From assembly GCA_024734555.1 (NCBI GenBank), contig JANPWX010000477.1, positions 117,784 to 181,783 of the forward strand: DNA of 64,000 bases, written 5' to 3'. The translations under genes were made by a program, and so were the position numbers. How positions within the stretch are numbered: position 1 is the first letter of the stretch; every line of letters begins with the position of its first letter. Below the pieces are notes generated by a model that was given only the letters and a program-made list of their open reading frames with translations, was not told the DNA's origin and searched no databases. Of this stretch, positions 1-10,959 are shown piece after piece. The DNA is from Trochalopteron elliotii. Lineage: Eukaryota; Chordata; Aves; Passeriformes; Leiothrichidae.

Positions 1-358
1 ACGCTGCAGACCACGATCACCACCAGGACCAGCAGCAGGAACAGGACAATCATCCAGGGCAGGTGCTCGTTGATGTCGAAGTGCTGGTGGACGTTCTGCG
101 AGCCTCGCCGCGGGGGCCTGTAGGGGCCGCTGGGCTTCTCGCCCCCCATCATCTCCAGGGACGGCTGCTTCTCCAGGGCTGGGCTGCTCTGCTTGTGCCG
201 GTAGCTCTGGGCCTGGCTGGTGGTGCCCGAGCCCAGCAGGGTGACGCCGCCCGTCTCGTTGGCCGAGGTGTCGTTGTAGAACCGCGCCTGCTCCGCCATG
301 CCGCCGGAGGCGCGCGGCGCCGGAGAGGGGACGAAATCGGGAACTGAAGAGTTCAGAC
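1..358 (-). CDS. TNFRSF21: TNFRSF21 (death receptor 6) exon 3, partial at window edge
   Basis: This exon encodes the extracellular stalk and transmembrane segment of TNFRSF21, a type I death-domain receptor of the TNF receptor superfamily that acts in neuronal, oligodendrocyte and lymphocyte signalling. On the minus strand a pyrimidine-rich tract ends in AG at 360-359, and the exon starts at 358 with GT. This completes the glycine codon begun by the G at the end of exon 2, giving PKG followed by LNSS, as in human PKGMNST (recalled). The stalk reads MMGGEKPSG, then FDINEHLPWMIV, then a leucine/valine-rich helix (codons 56 down to about 6) ending VVCS. That block is nearly identical to human TNFRSF21. 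Potential N-glycosylation sites are NSS (codon at 353), NDT (275) and NET (260). The exon is GC- and CpG-rich, unlike exon 2. It continues past position 1, so the death-domain exons are outside the window. Seen: ORF, splice site and helix. Recalled: the human match. Confidence 0.94.
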
Positions 359-2060
359 CTGAGGGAGGAGAGCAGAGTTGAGTGTCACGGCCCCGGAGAT
401 GCGATATGGCATCACATCACGGGCTAAGACCTGCCTGGGCACTGGCTTGGCCAGCAGACAGAAACCCAACGCCAGGCAGTGAGAAAGAGTAGAGGTGAAG
501 TTGAGGTTTGCCTCTGGGAACAGATGGGTACGGTTACAGAGGGAGCTTGAAGGTAAAACTGACTCTTGCTGGTTAAGGCTAGAGGCAGCTTATTACAAAA
601 AACGAGTTACTAAAGGCATGTTGTCAGTCTGTGTTTGTCCCACATTCGGCATTTCTCAGAAAACCAACTCAGTGAGCTGGTTTTTCTTTTTAGGTTTATG
701 AACACTAATTTTAAGTCATTTGTAGAATTTCATATCTAGACTAAAAGTACAAAAACACATGACAATTTGTAGGTTTAGTGTCTCTCCACTGGGTTTGTTA
801 AGGAAGCAAAATCTGTTTTTAATAGCCCTGCAAGCAGCTGCAGATGAATCAACTACAAAATAGGTCTCTGAAGCAACCAAACTTCCCCCTGAAGAGCCAC
901 CTTCCATCTTTATTGAGCTTCCTTATCAACCAACACCTCTCAGGTCCCGGCCAGATGCGAAATGTGAGCCAAAGTTTGGCAAGAAGAGGAAAAAGGGCTG
1001 TTGTGGCAAAAACTACAGATTATTTTGGAAAGTGATCTTTTGCAGATTGTGTCTCACAATCTGCAAGTTGAGACAGAGAGTGGGTGTATTCATCTGTACC
1101 TGGTTTTTTACCCCAGCTTGCTTACCCAAAACACCCTAATCAGGACACAGAAGCAGGGAAAATGCTTCATCTTTTACGTAATTGTCAACAGTTGATTTCA
1201 AAGTTCAGGAAACACCCTCCTGTACCCTCCCAATGATACACCAACGTCAGGACAGGCTTTGAGACCTAACAAAGGTGAAGCACTGGAAGCCTACCACTGT
1301 CAACTCTTCCCTGCTATTATATTTAGTAACTCAGCTGTTGAGGTAATCAAAAGTTGCATTTTTTAATTAAAATGCCTCATCTGAGACACTGTAGGGAAGC
1401 TGCTTTCCAGGGAGTGCAGAATACCACCTTAAGTGGAGTCCTACTGTACCCCTGAAACCAGCCACAGCTAAGGCATCACCATAAAGGCTGTGAGGATGAG
1501 CCACTTCCAGCTAAGCTAGAGAAAGAGGAACTCCACATAGTAATCTTAAGAGACTGTAGGAAGAAAAAGTTACAGGACAGCCCAGGCTCCTGCAGGGCTG
1601 GTCCAACAATGGCTCCCATTCAACCAATACTGTGACACAGTACAGAGTGAAATGCAGCAAGGAAAGCACAGGCACAAAAGCAGCGAATCCATCAGAGGAG
1701 GAATCTCCCTGCTGCAGGGAGACTGCAGGGGTTTTCCTGCTGCATCCCAACCCAGCTTCATGTCGACTGCACAAATACTTGTGCCAGCACATCACAGAGA
1801 CAGGAAAAGAGGCTGGGGAAAGTCATGTGCTTTCAGCCCAAACAGCAGGACAGCCAGAAGTCTGATAAGGGCTGCAGTCTCAGTGAAAATGTTACTAAAT
1901 GTGGTTAAATACAAGTGAGGGAAACCTGATGCCATGAAGCAGAAGCACCACCCATGCTTTAGACCAGGCTGTGTTTTAACAGCCTAACACCAACCCTGAC
2001 CAAGGCAAGAACACAATCCCTCAGTCAAAACCACACCTGTGTTTCAGGGGTGGCCATTAC
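359..2060 (-). other. TNFRSF21 intron 2
   Basis: This 1702-base interval lies between the exon 2 donor (GTAATG on the minus strand, GT at 2060-2059) and the exon 3 acceptor (AG at 360-359). It splits a glycine codon, so it is a phase 1 intron. Nothing else was recognised in it: no CR1 signature, no LTR ends and no extra open exon. Short open frames inside it carry no family resemblance. Confidence 0.9.
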
Positions 2061-2715
2061 CTTTGGGAAGATCAGTGGTTGGTGGAACCTCATAGGGCTG
2101 CTCACCCACTTCGGTGCTCGGTGAAATCAAAGCTGTGTTCGGAAGGGACGCCGGAGAACCACAGACGTTGTCACTCTCCTTCGTCCCTGGCTTGATGACC
2201 ACCATGTTTTTCCCAAAGCAGTCAGTGTAGGGTTTGCACTTCATCACACTAGAAGGCACATCAGAAAAGGTACCACGAGGGCACGGCTTGCACCTGACGT
2301 CTTCGGTCTCGGTTCCTTTCTTGCGGACGCCCCAGCCGACCGGGCACACCGTGTAAGGGACGCAGGTATCGTTCGTCTGAAACGTACCAGACAGGCAAGT
2401 GCACTCGCGGTCAGTCAAGGCAGTACAATGAGTTTTCTCAATCATTGGCAGTTCACAGGGTTTCCTACAAGGGTGGCACCGCTCTATGCCGTTCTCGTGC
2501 TTGGTAAAGGTCCCGTCTGGGCAAGGGCTGCACTCTCTTAAGGTACTCTTTGTACAGTGCTTAGACACGTAGGTTCCTGCAGGACATTTGTCACAGGTCA
2601 GCTCTTCGTTGGTGGCACGGTCGAGGTGGCGGTACTTGCCAGGGGAGAGGCTGATGGCATTCTGCTCAGAGGTCAGCTTTGACTGACCATCGGCGCTGCC
2701 AAGGAGCATGAGCAG
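2061..2715 (-). CDS. TNFRSF21: TNFRSF21 exon 2: signal peptide end and four cysteine-rich domains
   Basis: This 655-base exon holds 218 codons plus one base and encodes the ligand-binding ectodomain of death receptor 6. On the minus strand the acceptor reads TTTTCCAG ending at 2716, and the reading frame enters at [10 protein letters not shown], which aligns with the hydrophobic end of the human signal peptide (LLLLGF). Eighteen cysteines, at exon residues 41 to 185, form the TNFR cysteine-rich domains: [10 protein letters not shown] starts CRD1, [12 protein letters not shown]2, and [14 protein letters not shown]3. [15 protein letters not shown] (128-142) and [14 protein letters not shown] (147-160) match human TNFRSF21 as I recall it. 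An NDT glycosylation site is at residue 115. After C185 a proline/threonine-rich linker runs to PK, then the donor AAAG/GTAATG at 2061/2060. The methionine at 2709 is internal to the signal peptide; it is not taken as the gene start because the frame stays open to the acceptor and the signal peptide would be too short. Confidence 0.96.
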
Positions 2716-5700
2716 CTGGAAAACAAACAGGAGGTATCAGCCAACAGCAGTGTGCAAATGGAGCCCCCTCTGTCAGCGACCCCCTGTAGGATCACAGGGG
2801 ATGTCCCAGAGCTGTGGGACCATGGACAAGTTACTACACCCAGGGGAGGGACCTCAGCGAGGTCAGAGTGGAATGGAACCGGTGCAGGTGGCAGCACACT
2901 CTCCAGACACATCCCCAGCTACCATTATAATTGCTTAAATTTGACACCACACTTCTCGGTGAAACTAAGCATCATTTACATTGCAACCCTGCCAGGGTGG
3001 TAAATACTGCTAATTGTGTTTCAGCAGTACGTGCTACCTGGCCACCCCAGGAGAATTCAGACCAGCTTTGCATTTCAAGGCTGAGAGGCTCCAGCACGAG
3101 GCAGGCACTCACTGACAAGACAAAAAACACATGCAGATGGCAGCTCTGACCTGTAAAACTTTCCTTCTCTATTTGTTAATCTGCACTTGTTCAAATAGTT
3201 ACCATTCTGAGTAACACAAATCAGGATGAAATCCAGCCTAGCAGCTGTTTCTGGGCCATTTTTCAGCTCCTCTGCCTTTCCACGATTTTTTAATGACCTG
3301 GTGCAAGTGTTGGGTTTGGCGAGACCGCAAGGGATGTTCTGCTTTGAGCCTCCAACCACATCTGAACCCACTCTAGACCAGCTGCATTAGCAACAGAAGA
3401 AAAAACCTGGTGCTATTTTTACACTCTTCAAGGAACTCTGCTGTAACTCAGCTCTTCATTGCATCAGACACAGGTAAAAGGACACCAGTTTTTAGACACT
3501 GAAATGGAAACAACTGGGCTTTCCTATAAATCTGTTTATCTCTACTGACTTCTAATCCCAAAGCTTTATTCCCTTAATTCCTTTGCAATGATGCTTCTCC
3601 ATCCCCAAGAGAAGCTCTATCTACCAAGAAGTATCTCTGCTTCCTTCAGAGGACCTCTGGTCCATGGATTTAATGTCAGTTACAGCAGCAGTGGTAAGTC
3701 ACCAAGAACAAAAGGCGTATCAAAAGAAAGGCAGACACAACCTCACACAGCATGCACAGCAATAGGAAACACGTTTCCAAACAGCCACAGGCTAAGTTTG
3801 GAGGGAGAGAGGGAACAAGTCGGTGTTACCTTGAATTTTCAAACATTTTCCACACTGAAGGTAAAAAGACCAGAGACCCTAACACTGCTCAGCTGCAGAG
3901 GCGAGCACATAAATCACTTGGCTGTGTTATACAATCCCTCGCCTCTTGCTCTGCTACCTATTCTGGGCTATCAGCCAACAAGAATATATTCAGAAGGAAA
4001 AAAAAAAAAAAGAAAGAAGAAGGCTCTCAACAACATGACTCTGCAGAAGGCACATCGTGGCAGAGCCGCAAGCTGCGCCGCATCGTTTTTGGTGCAGTCT
4101 CTTGCTTCCTGGAAACACACAGCACATTTGTTTCACCTGCTAAATAATTTACAGCTTGGGATTTGTACAAAACACTTCACATTTTTATTTATTTTTTTAT
4201 TATTATTTAGTTAGTTTTCTCCCCCTGAAGCAGCAATTACAGAGCAGGAAGAAGCAGGCAAGCCCGCAGGAGCCGACAAGGATCCTGCAGCGGCCAGACT
4301 AATTATGGCACGTCAAATTAAAAAGCAGGGCTGCCCTGGCAGGCAGCAAAGGCTTACAGGATGCATTTTACTTTTTCCCTCCCCTAAGACATGATTTAAC
4401 AAAGCGCTTAGCTGGCTCTAAGGAAACCTGCCACCCTCCCCTGTAATCTCCATGACGCATCCCTGAATTAGCAAACTGGCCTCTTAAGGTGGCAGGAGGG
4501 GTCATCTGTGTTACTCACCCTGCTCCCGTGCCAGCGCCGAGCAGGACAGGGTGACGGGAGAGGCAGGACAGGCAGTGGCTCTCCTGCCTCACCAGGAGTG
4601 AGCTGTGTGCTGCTGTCTCAGATCCTGATTTCTCGCTCTGCATCAAGCCAGACCTTGGGAAACCCATGGACAGCCCCGCTACAAGCATGTGCCATAGGTT
4701 CCCTCCTGCCCTCCCTGTTCTTTCCATTCCAGCATCTTCCCATCCCTCACCCGGGTAACCAAAGCCTGTAATAGCAGTAGGTTTGAGTTGGCTTTTCTGA
4801 GGGTTTTTTTTTTAAACCCTATCTCAAGAAAAGCAGTGCTGGTATTTTTGAACATCTCAAGATCTTCAGCTGCACATGCACTTCCAAGGGAGAACAGCAA
4901 GTTCCAGTGGGGGATGGCTAGGCAGCACTGAGCATCTGCTATTTATTCAGACTGGCATTTCTGCTCCCTAAAATAATCCAACTGCTCAGGTTTTGCAGCA
5001 TTTAGATCTCTGAAAGTGAAGGCCACGAGCAGGAGGACATCTTCAGCAAAAAGGAGTGTCTGCTGGTTTGGTCTCTCACCCTCAGGTCTGCCCAGCAGCA
5101 CACAGACCTGGACCTTTCTGGCTGACACTCCCAGCTTCAGTGGAAAAAGCAACTCTGCTGAGCCACTGCACTTCATTACTCTGGTACCAAAGGAAGTGTA
5201 CAGAGTAACAAACAAACACAGAAAAAAACCAGAAGGGGTGCAAGACCACACTAAAAGCAAACTTCATTACAGCAGTTTCAGCAATGCTCTCTGTGCCCAG
5301 TGCAGAACAAAGAGGGGTTTTTAATGGGACAGGTCCCTTTCCAAAAGGGTCAAGCAGGACAGGGTGGCCACAAGCCCAAAGGGCAACCCCAACTCAGCAC
5401 CAACACTCTGCACCACACGGGCAAAGGCACCTTCCAGCCACCTTCCCCTATTTCAGCACATGAAGGCTTCATGGCGTGAAGAAATCACATCAGGCTGGTG
5501 GACACCATCATTCTGACCTCCTCACACCAGGAAACACCCAGATAAGGGGACCTTCACATTCAGCTGCAAACAAACCCTCAAGGCAGCAGCACCCCACAGC
5601 TGGTGTGGGCACGACCCACCTGAGCACCACCCAGCCCGGTGACTCCATCTCAGGGGGTGCAGGGGGTGCCTCTGTGCTGGGTTCCCATCACGCTTTTATA

Positions 5701-7409
5701 ATAACTGTGCTGCAGGGAGACCCGACAGGCAATCTGCACAGGAAACAGCTCTTAAGGGGCCACAAGCTGCCTTGGCATGTGCACAGAGAATGCAGCTGCA
5801 AACACCTGAGAAACCTGGTCCAGTGGTTGGCATGCCTGTCCACAGCAGGGGTGCTGGAACTACATGATCTTTAAGGTCCCTTCCAACCCAAAGCCATTCT
5901 ATGATTCTATGAATACAGCGTCTCATTAAGGGACTCAAACCTGCACAGTGAGTCATAACACCAGCAGAAAGTTGGTGAATCAACTTTCTGTCCTGAAATT
6001 TGTGTCCTAAAATGCTAACACCGAAATTATCAAAATCTCAGGCTGCATACAGTGCTGCCCTGCTGCCAGACTCGTGGGGACACAGAAATACACCTAAAAC
6101 TAAAGTAAAAAAATTTAAAATAAAAAAACCCCAAAACACAAACGGCAGCTAAACACAGGGCACTCGATCCTCGTAGAGAGGAGCAGGAGCAGAGACCTGC
6201 AAGTGAGCAGAGACCAACTAATCAGTGCTAAACTGATACTCTGGGAATGATTTCCAAGCAAAACCAGCAGAATTTGGTAGAAACGGCAGCTGTCTCTGTG
6301 GCAATGCCTTGGCACGGGTTGGGATGAGCTGCACTGCCTGCCGCCCTTCCCAGAGGTCAGCTGCACCCTTCACCGACAGTACTGGGAAAGTGCTTGCAAC
6401 ATTAAAGTAAAAGAAATAAACACATAAAAACACCAGGAAGACAAATAAACTGGTCTGGAAGTTTTACGGTAACTTGGCAGACAGGAGGACCAAACGTCCT
6501 GCCTCGATCACTGTAAAAAGGATCAAATTACTCAGTCCGAAAAAAGTTGCCTGTGAGGAGAGTACTGAAGAGCAAGGCAAGTTTCTGCTTCTTGCAACAT
6601 GACCAGCTATTTCAGCTGGTTTGGGGTTTGTGAAATGAGAGACCGGGGCTCACTGCTCAGCAGTTCCTTTACTCCGTCTCAAGAGCAAAACACAGTGAGT
6701 GGAGTGAGCCAGAACAGCAGCACCACAACATCTGGTCCCCATGAAGGAAAAGCCAGCAGCCAACCCCGCAGGCAGCGCGGACCAGAGCTCGGAAGCATCC
6801 CCGCCAGCCACGGTTTTGCTCCAAACAGATAAAATCCCCCAGCTCTCCAAAAGCCCAAAGCTGAAGTAAGGTGATGTGGTGCTGGGTCCAGGCAAGGGGA
6901 GTGGGGGAGATGGTGGAAACTACCTTGCAGCAGTTAGTGGGGTCCCAAAAAAATCCACCAAGCAAACGAAATCACAGCCAACACCAGCCCCACAGAACTG
7001 CTGCCAAGCTGCTACTGCTCCAAAACACAGCAGCCAGGCAGATTTGGGTTTGCTGTACTAGTAAAAGACCCACCAGCTATTGATTTAAACATATTTCCCT
7101 TGAGCATACTTCTCTCGGGCTGGAAAGACATGAAGTCCTTGTGTGACCAAAGGGAGATGCCCAAAATGTTGAAGGTATGGGATGAAAACCCAGGGAGGGT
7201 CCTGCCAGCTCACAAGCAAATGGGAATTTTGCCTTGCTTGCTTGTATGATCACACACAGAAGTGTGAGAACACACATACACAAGTACCATACATGTGTAT
7301 TTGCTCAGAGTCTTGCTTCATGCCCCAAAACTGCTGTTGTATTTCCCCACACCTTTATATTACTCTTTTTTTCCACCTCTTCTCTCTATACCCACCATCC
7401 CCAACTGAC
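2716..7409 (-). other. Putative TNFRSF21 intron 1 or 5' flank
   Basis: This is the sequence upstream of exon 2 on the coding strand. It must be intron at its left end, because exon 2 begins with an acceptor. Its right boundary is uncertain because exon 1 is not securely placed. Contents are a short CR1 3' end at 5806-5911, an A-rich purine run at 3999-4022 and otherwise unremarkable unique-looking DNA. The open frame at 3588-4214 (+) has no recognisable domain, and its C-terminal part reads through low-complexity sequence; I treat it as chance. A GGTGAGT donor-like site on the minus strand near 4512 follows an open frame that does not resemble the receptor. Confidence 0.55.
5806..5911 (+). 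repeat. CR1 LINE 3' fragment
   Basis: The segment carries the avian CR1 3' signature in forward orientation: an AACCTGGTCCAGTGG block, then GATCTTTAAGGTCCCTTCC, ending in the diagnostic short tandem ATTCTATG ATTCTATG at 5897-5911. Only about 106 bases of the 3' end remain, which is typical 5' truncation during target-primed reverse transcription. It has no coding potential. Confidence 0.9.
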
Positions 7410-7457
7410 CTCCAGGATCCCAGTTGGAGCTGCATATCTCAAACTCCCCATCAGCAT
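7410..7457 (-). CDS. TNFRSF21: Weak candidate first coding exon of TNFRSF21
   Basis: On the minus strand an ATG at 7457 opens a frame of 16 codons (MLMGSLRYAAPTGILE) and meets a possible donor GAG/GTCAGT at 7410/7409. The exon would end in phase 0, which is the phase required by exon 2 (CTG CTC ATG). It also lies immediately downstream, in the direction of transcription, of the CpG-rich stretch at 7480-7970. Against it, GTCAGT is a suboptimal donor, the peptide does not resemble the human exon 1 residues I recall, and a glutamate would sit inside the signal-peptide core. The real exon 1 could equally be hidden in the gap at 7971-8357. The call rests on phase and position only. Confidence 0.2.
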
Positions 7458-7479
7458 CTCATCTTCCAGACGTGCAGCA

Positions 7480-7970
7480 GCACTGGCTTCTCCCGGCTCG
7501 CTTCTCCCAGCGGGAATCCAGCACTCGGGAGCGCCCAGCCAGCACCGAGCACGGACCCCGTCTGCTCCGCCACTGCGCCAAGTTCCCCTTCTCCGCCAGA
7601 CGCTGTTTCCCGGCTAATGCCCTCCCAGCTTTAGATTATTTGTTGTTTACTCGGATTCCTGTCGAGCCAGCGCCAGCTTGCTCAGATCCACCTTGAGTAC
7701 AAGAGCAAGTGCTCTCCTCGGTTACACAACCCAGCCGCAGCAGCTGCGGCGTCTGCCTGACACACCGAATTACTGTCTCTCCTCAGACTGACGGGATGCA
7801 GCCCCAAAAGGGCTGATTGGGAAGTGCCCTAGCTGGGAAGGTAAACGGGGAGATAAAGCTGCCGGAAAACATTTCCGCGATAAGTCAGGGCAGCCGCCTG
7901 CCATTCGCAGCGGAGAGTTTTATTGCCTGTCCAAAGGGTGGCAAGAAAAGCAGCTGCGGGGAAAATGGAT
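7480..7970. promoter_or_regulatory. CpG-rich island truncated by assembly gap; candidate TNFRSF21 promoter
   Basis: About 30 CpG dinucleotides occur in roughly 490 bases, whereas the flanking kilobases have few. The dense stretch stops only because the assembly gap begins at 7971, and the sequence resuming at 8358 is CpG-poor. It lies about 5 kb upstream of TNFRSF21 exon 2 on the coding strand, where a CpG-island promoter would be expected. No clear TATA box was seen on the minus strand. That it drives TNFRSF21 is inference. A promoter for a divergent plus-strand transcript is also possible. Confidence 0.5.
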
Positions 7971-8357
7971 NNNNNNNNNNNNNNNNNNNNNNNNNNNNNN
8001 NNNNNNNNNNNNNNNNNNNNNNNNNNNNNNNNNNNNNNNNNNNNNNNNNNNNNNNNNNNNNNNNNNNNNNNNNNNNNNNNNNNNNNNNNNNNNNNNNNNN
8101 NNNNNNNNNNNNNNNNNNNNNNNNNNNNNNNNNNNNNNNNNNNNNNNNNNNNNNNNNNNNNNNNNNNNNNNNNNNNNNNNNNNNNNNNNNNNNNNNNNNN
8201 NNNNNNNNNNNNNNNNNNNNNNNNNNNNNNNNNNNNNNNNNNNNNNNNNNNNNNNNNNNNNNNNNNNNNNNNNNNNNNNNNNNNNNNNNNNNNNNNNNNN
8301 NNNNNNNNNNNNNNNNNNNNNNNNNNNNNNNNNNNNNNNNNNNNNNNNNNNNNNNNN
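7971..8357. other. Assembly gap (387 N)
   Basis: A run of 387 unknown bases. It follows directly on CpG-rich sequence, a common cause of short-read drop-out in bird promoters. Open frames reported across it are artefacts of the Ns. Confidence 1.
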
Positions 8358-10357
8358 GACAGTCATGGCATCCATTGGTAACTGTGGCAAGTGATGGAAA
8401 CAGGTCCAGGTTTGTCCAAGGAGTCAGGGGAAACAGGAGGTGGGGACAGAGTCAGGACTGGAAACCATGCAACATGTGTCCAGGGTCCTGACAGGGAATG
8501 GGAACTGAGGTGGGACTTCAGAATTGTTCCAAGTCTGACCAGGACACCAGGGCACCCCCAGGTATGGCTGATCAGGACCTCCAAGGTTTATGAGTGCAGC
8601 AAATCAAGGCTATTTATGACTCTACATTGCTGGTTGTCTATTGAGAAAAACACTCAAACATCTAATTTCCAGAGCCTGCAGGAATCCTGGTGACCAGCAG
8701 TCACCTTCTGGAGATGCCCTGAAGTCAGATGAGTCAAGTGAGGGTTTCAGTGCCATGCCAAAGGAAACAGCACAGAACTTATAAAATCCCATCTGAAAAA
8801 GAGGAGGGGTGGGGGGAAATGTGGTGCTCTTGCTCTAAAGAAATGTGGATTTCATCCAAGCCCTTCTGAAGCTCACAAGGAGCCTCATTCTGATTCCAGG
8901 GAGTTTTGAGTCCAGCTAGAAGGCTCCTCTCCCAGACAGAGTGGAGTTTTTCTCCCCACACTTTCTCCATCTCTGATGCTGGAAGGGAGCTGGAGAGGAG
9001 TAATGACCCTTGGGAGCCTGGGAATGAGTCTGGAGAGCTTCCCTCCCAGAGCTGGGGTGGCAGTGGCAGGACTGCTGTTCCCAGGAGGGAATAAGGCCGA
9101 GTGTGTCACATGTGCGGGGAGAAGATGTTCCTCCACAGCTGGCTGTGCTCCTGTGCCAGTGCTGCAGGGCCCTGTTTTGGGCTTTGCCTTCCCTTGGGAT
9201 CCCCAGACCCAAGAACAGCATGCTCTTCCCAGGAGGTCAGTGAAGGGGAGCCTCATCCCAAAGAAAGATCAAAATGCAAACCAAGACACAGTAAAGTTGT
9301 TCAAGAGAAATGGGATGCCTATCACTGCTTTTCATTCAAAATAAATTGGGCAAATACTAAGCAATAACACAAGTGAGTTAACACCAGGCTTGTGCATGGT
9401 GGAGTGAATTTTAAGTTTAAAAATGTGTAGCACTCTGATGAAATACAGGGCAGATCTTGGTGCAGAACTAAGTGGCCTGGTTGTGTCTGGGCTAGAAGAG
9501 GGTTTGAAATGCCCCAATAGCACCAACCCACGCTGAGCACATCAGCACTGTGAAGGGCAGCATTCAGATTGTATTAGGGAAAAGCAGAAAAATAATCATC
9601 TGGAGGATGGAGTGACTCAGGGGATTGGCAATAAGATGGATCATGTTACTGCTTTGCAATGGATTTCAATTAGTTACATCCACTTTTAATTATTATTATT
9701 TATACAGAACCTAAAGGCAGTCCAGAGACTATCCAAAAATGCATGGGCTGATCTGTAAATCCCCCATCCTCCCCCCCTCACAGCCCTTGCAATGACAAAC
9801 CCCAGTCACATTGCCTGGACTGCTTCACACTGGCATGAAATACTTCATGAAATGCTTATCGGTGACCAACTTGCTGCTTCTGCTCTTTTGTCACTCTTCG
9901 AAAGGAAAATAGGGAATGGGTGACTGAGGTTGGAGTTTCATGTTAAGTGTTTTTGTTGGAAGCAGCAGCAGCTCAAGAAGTTCCTCCTTGCCTCCCTGCA
10001 TTCGGTTCCTTTTTCCCCCTGTGCCACCCCATGAGTCATGCAAATACACTCAGGTTAGTGAACTGGTAACTTTGAAAAACAAGGAGGGTTTTTTTTTTTA
10101 ATGAGAGTAGGTGAAACTCACTGCTCATGTTGACCAAAGACTGCTGGGTGTTTGCTAAGCTGGTGGTAGGAGTCCGAGTAGGCATCCACTGACCTCAATT
10201 GCCACCAGAAATTATCATCTCTCCATTGTCTTGTGAGGAAAACCAGTGTTCCTGCTTAGTCACCTGAGGGTTATTCAAGCCTATTCATGAAATAAGAGGA
10301 ATTGTTTCACCAAAAGAAGCTATTTGGGAAATTTTGAAGAATGCGCCACAGAACCAT
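8358..10357. other. Noncoding, no recognised element
   Basis: About 2 kb of ordinary-composition DNA. Several short overlapping open frames near 8885-9256 occur on both strands without a recognisable domain, which argues for chance. No CR1 or LTR landmark was seen. Confidence 0.6.
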
Positions 10358-10520
10358 GGAATCACAGAATGGTTTGGGTTGGAAAGGACCTTAAAAACCA
10401 TCTCATTCCAACCCCCTGTCATGGGCAGGAACAGCTTCCACTAGACCAGATTGCTCAGGACCCCATCCAGCCAGGCCTGGAACACTTCCAGGGATGGGGC
10501 ACCATCACTTGTTTTACCCT
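10358..10520 (-). repeat. CR1 LINE 3' fragment
   Basis: Reverse-oriented CR1 3' end: AATCACAGAATGGTTTGGG, then TTGGAAAGGACCTTAAAAAC, then a GACCAGATTGCTCAGG block and CTGGAACACTTCCAGGGATG. These are the complement of the standard avian CR1 3' end. The right limit is approximate, because similarity fades after about 10520. Confidence 0.9.
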
Positions 10521-10935
10521 GTAGAAACCAGAAACATTCCAGGAAGTGATTTCTCATCCCTGACTTCCACTAAAAGATGCCAGGCTAATGGTGCAGACAT
10601 CATTTCCTTTCAGACACTCTCATTCTCTGTACATGGACCATTGCTTCCACATCTCCCATAGAAACAGAGCATTTCTGTGTTGGTGTTGTTGTTATGGGAA
10701 AGTAGCTGCTGCATGGGAAAATTTGTGACTCCAGTTCATATAGAAACCACAATTACAATTTATATTAACATGAATTGGGAAGTTAAATCAACAAAGACCA
10801 TAGACTTCCCTGGGTGAGGGAAAGGAGACTTTGGGTGGGCGTTCTCACCCTTCTGACCCTCCCTATGATCTCCAGGAAACTGGGAAGGGAAATGTCTACC
10901 AAGAGCAGATGTTCCCAGCAGGAATATATAGATAT

Positions 10936-10959
10936 AGACACACACACACACACACACAT
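10936..10959. repeat. (CA)n microsatellite
   Basis: A short perfect CA dinucleotide tract flanked by TATATA-type sequence on both sides. Probably polymorphic. Confidence 0.95.

Noticed and set aside
3075..3371. Minus-strand ATG with a GTGAGT donor near 3112, considered as exon 1
   Set aside because: The ATG closest to that donor gives the wrong phase for joining to exon 2, and the predicted peptide does not fit.
3588..4214. Plus-strand open frame of 208 codons
   Set aside because: Antisense to the putative TNFRSF21 intron, has no domain and ends in low-complexity sequence; a second frame overlaps it on the same strand.
4511..4727. Minus-strand frame followed by a strong GGTGAGT donor, considered as TNFRSF21 exon 1
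   Set aside because: The frame shows no signal-peptide-like sequence or similarity to the receptor, and there is no CpG-rich promoter next to it.
7817..8491. Open frames spanning the first gap
   Set aside because: Their length is created by 387 unknown bases.
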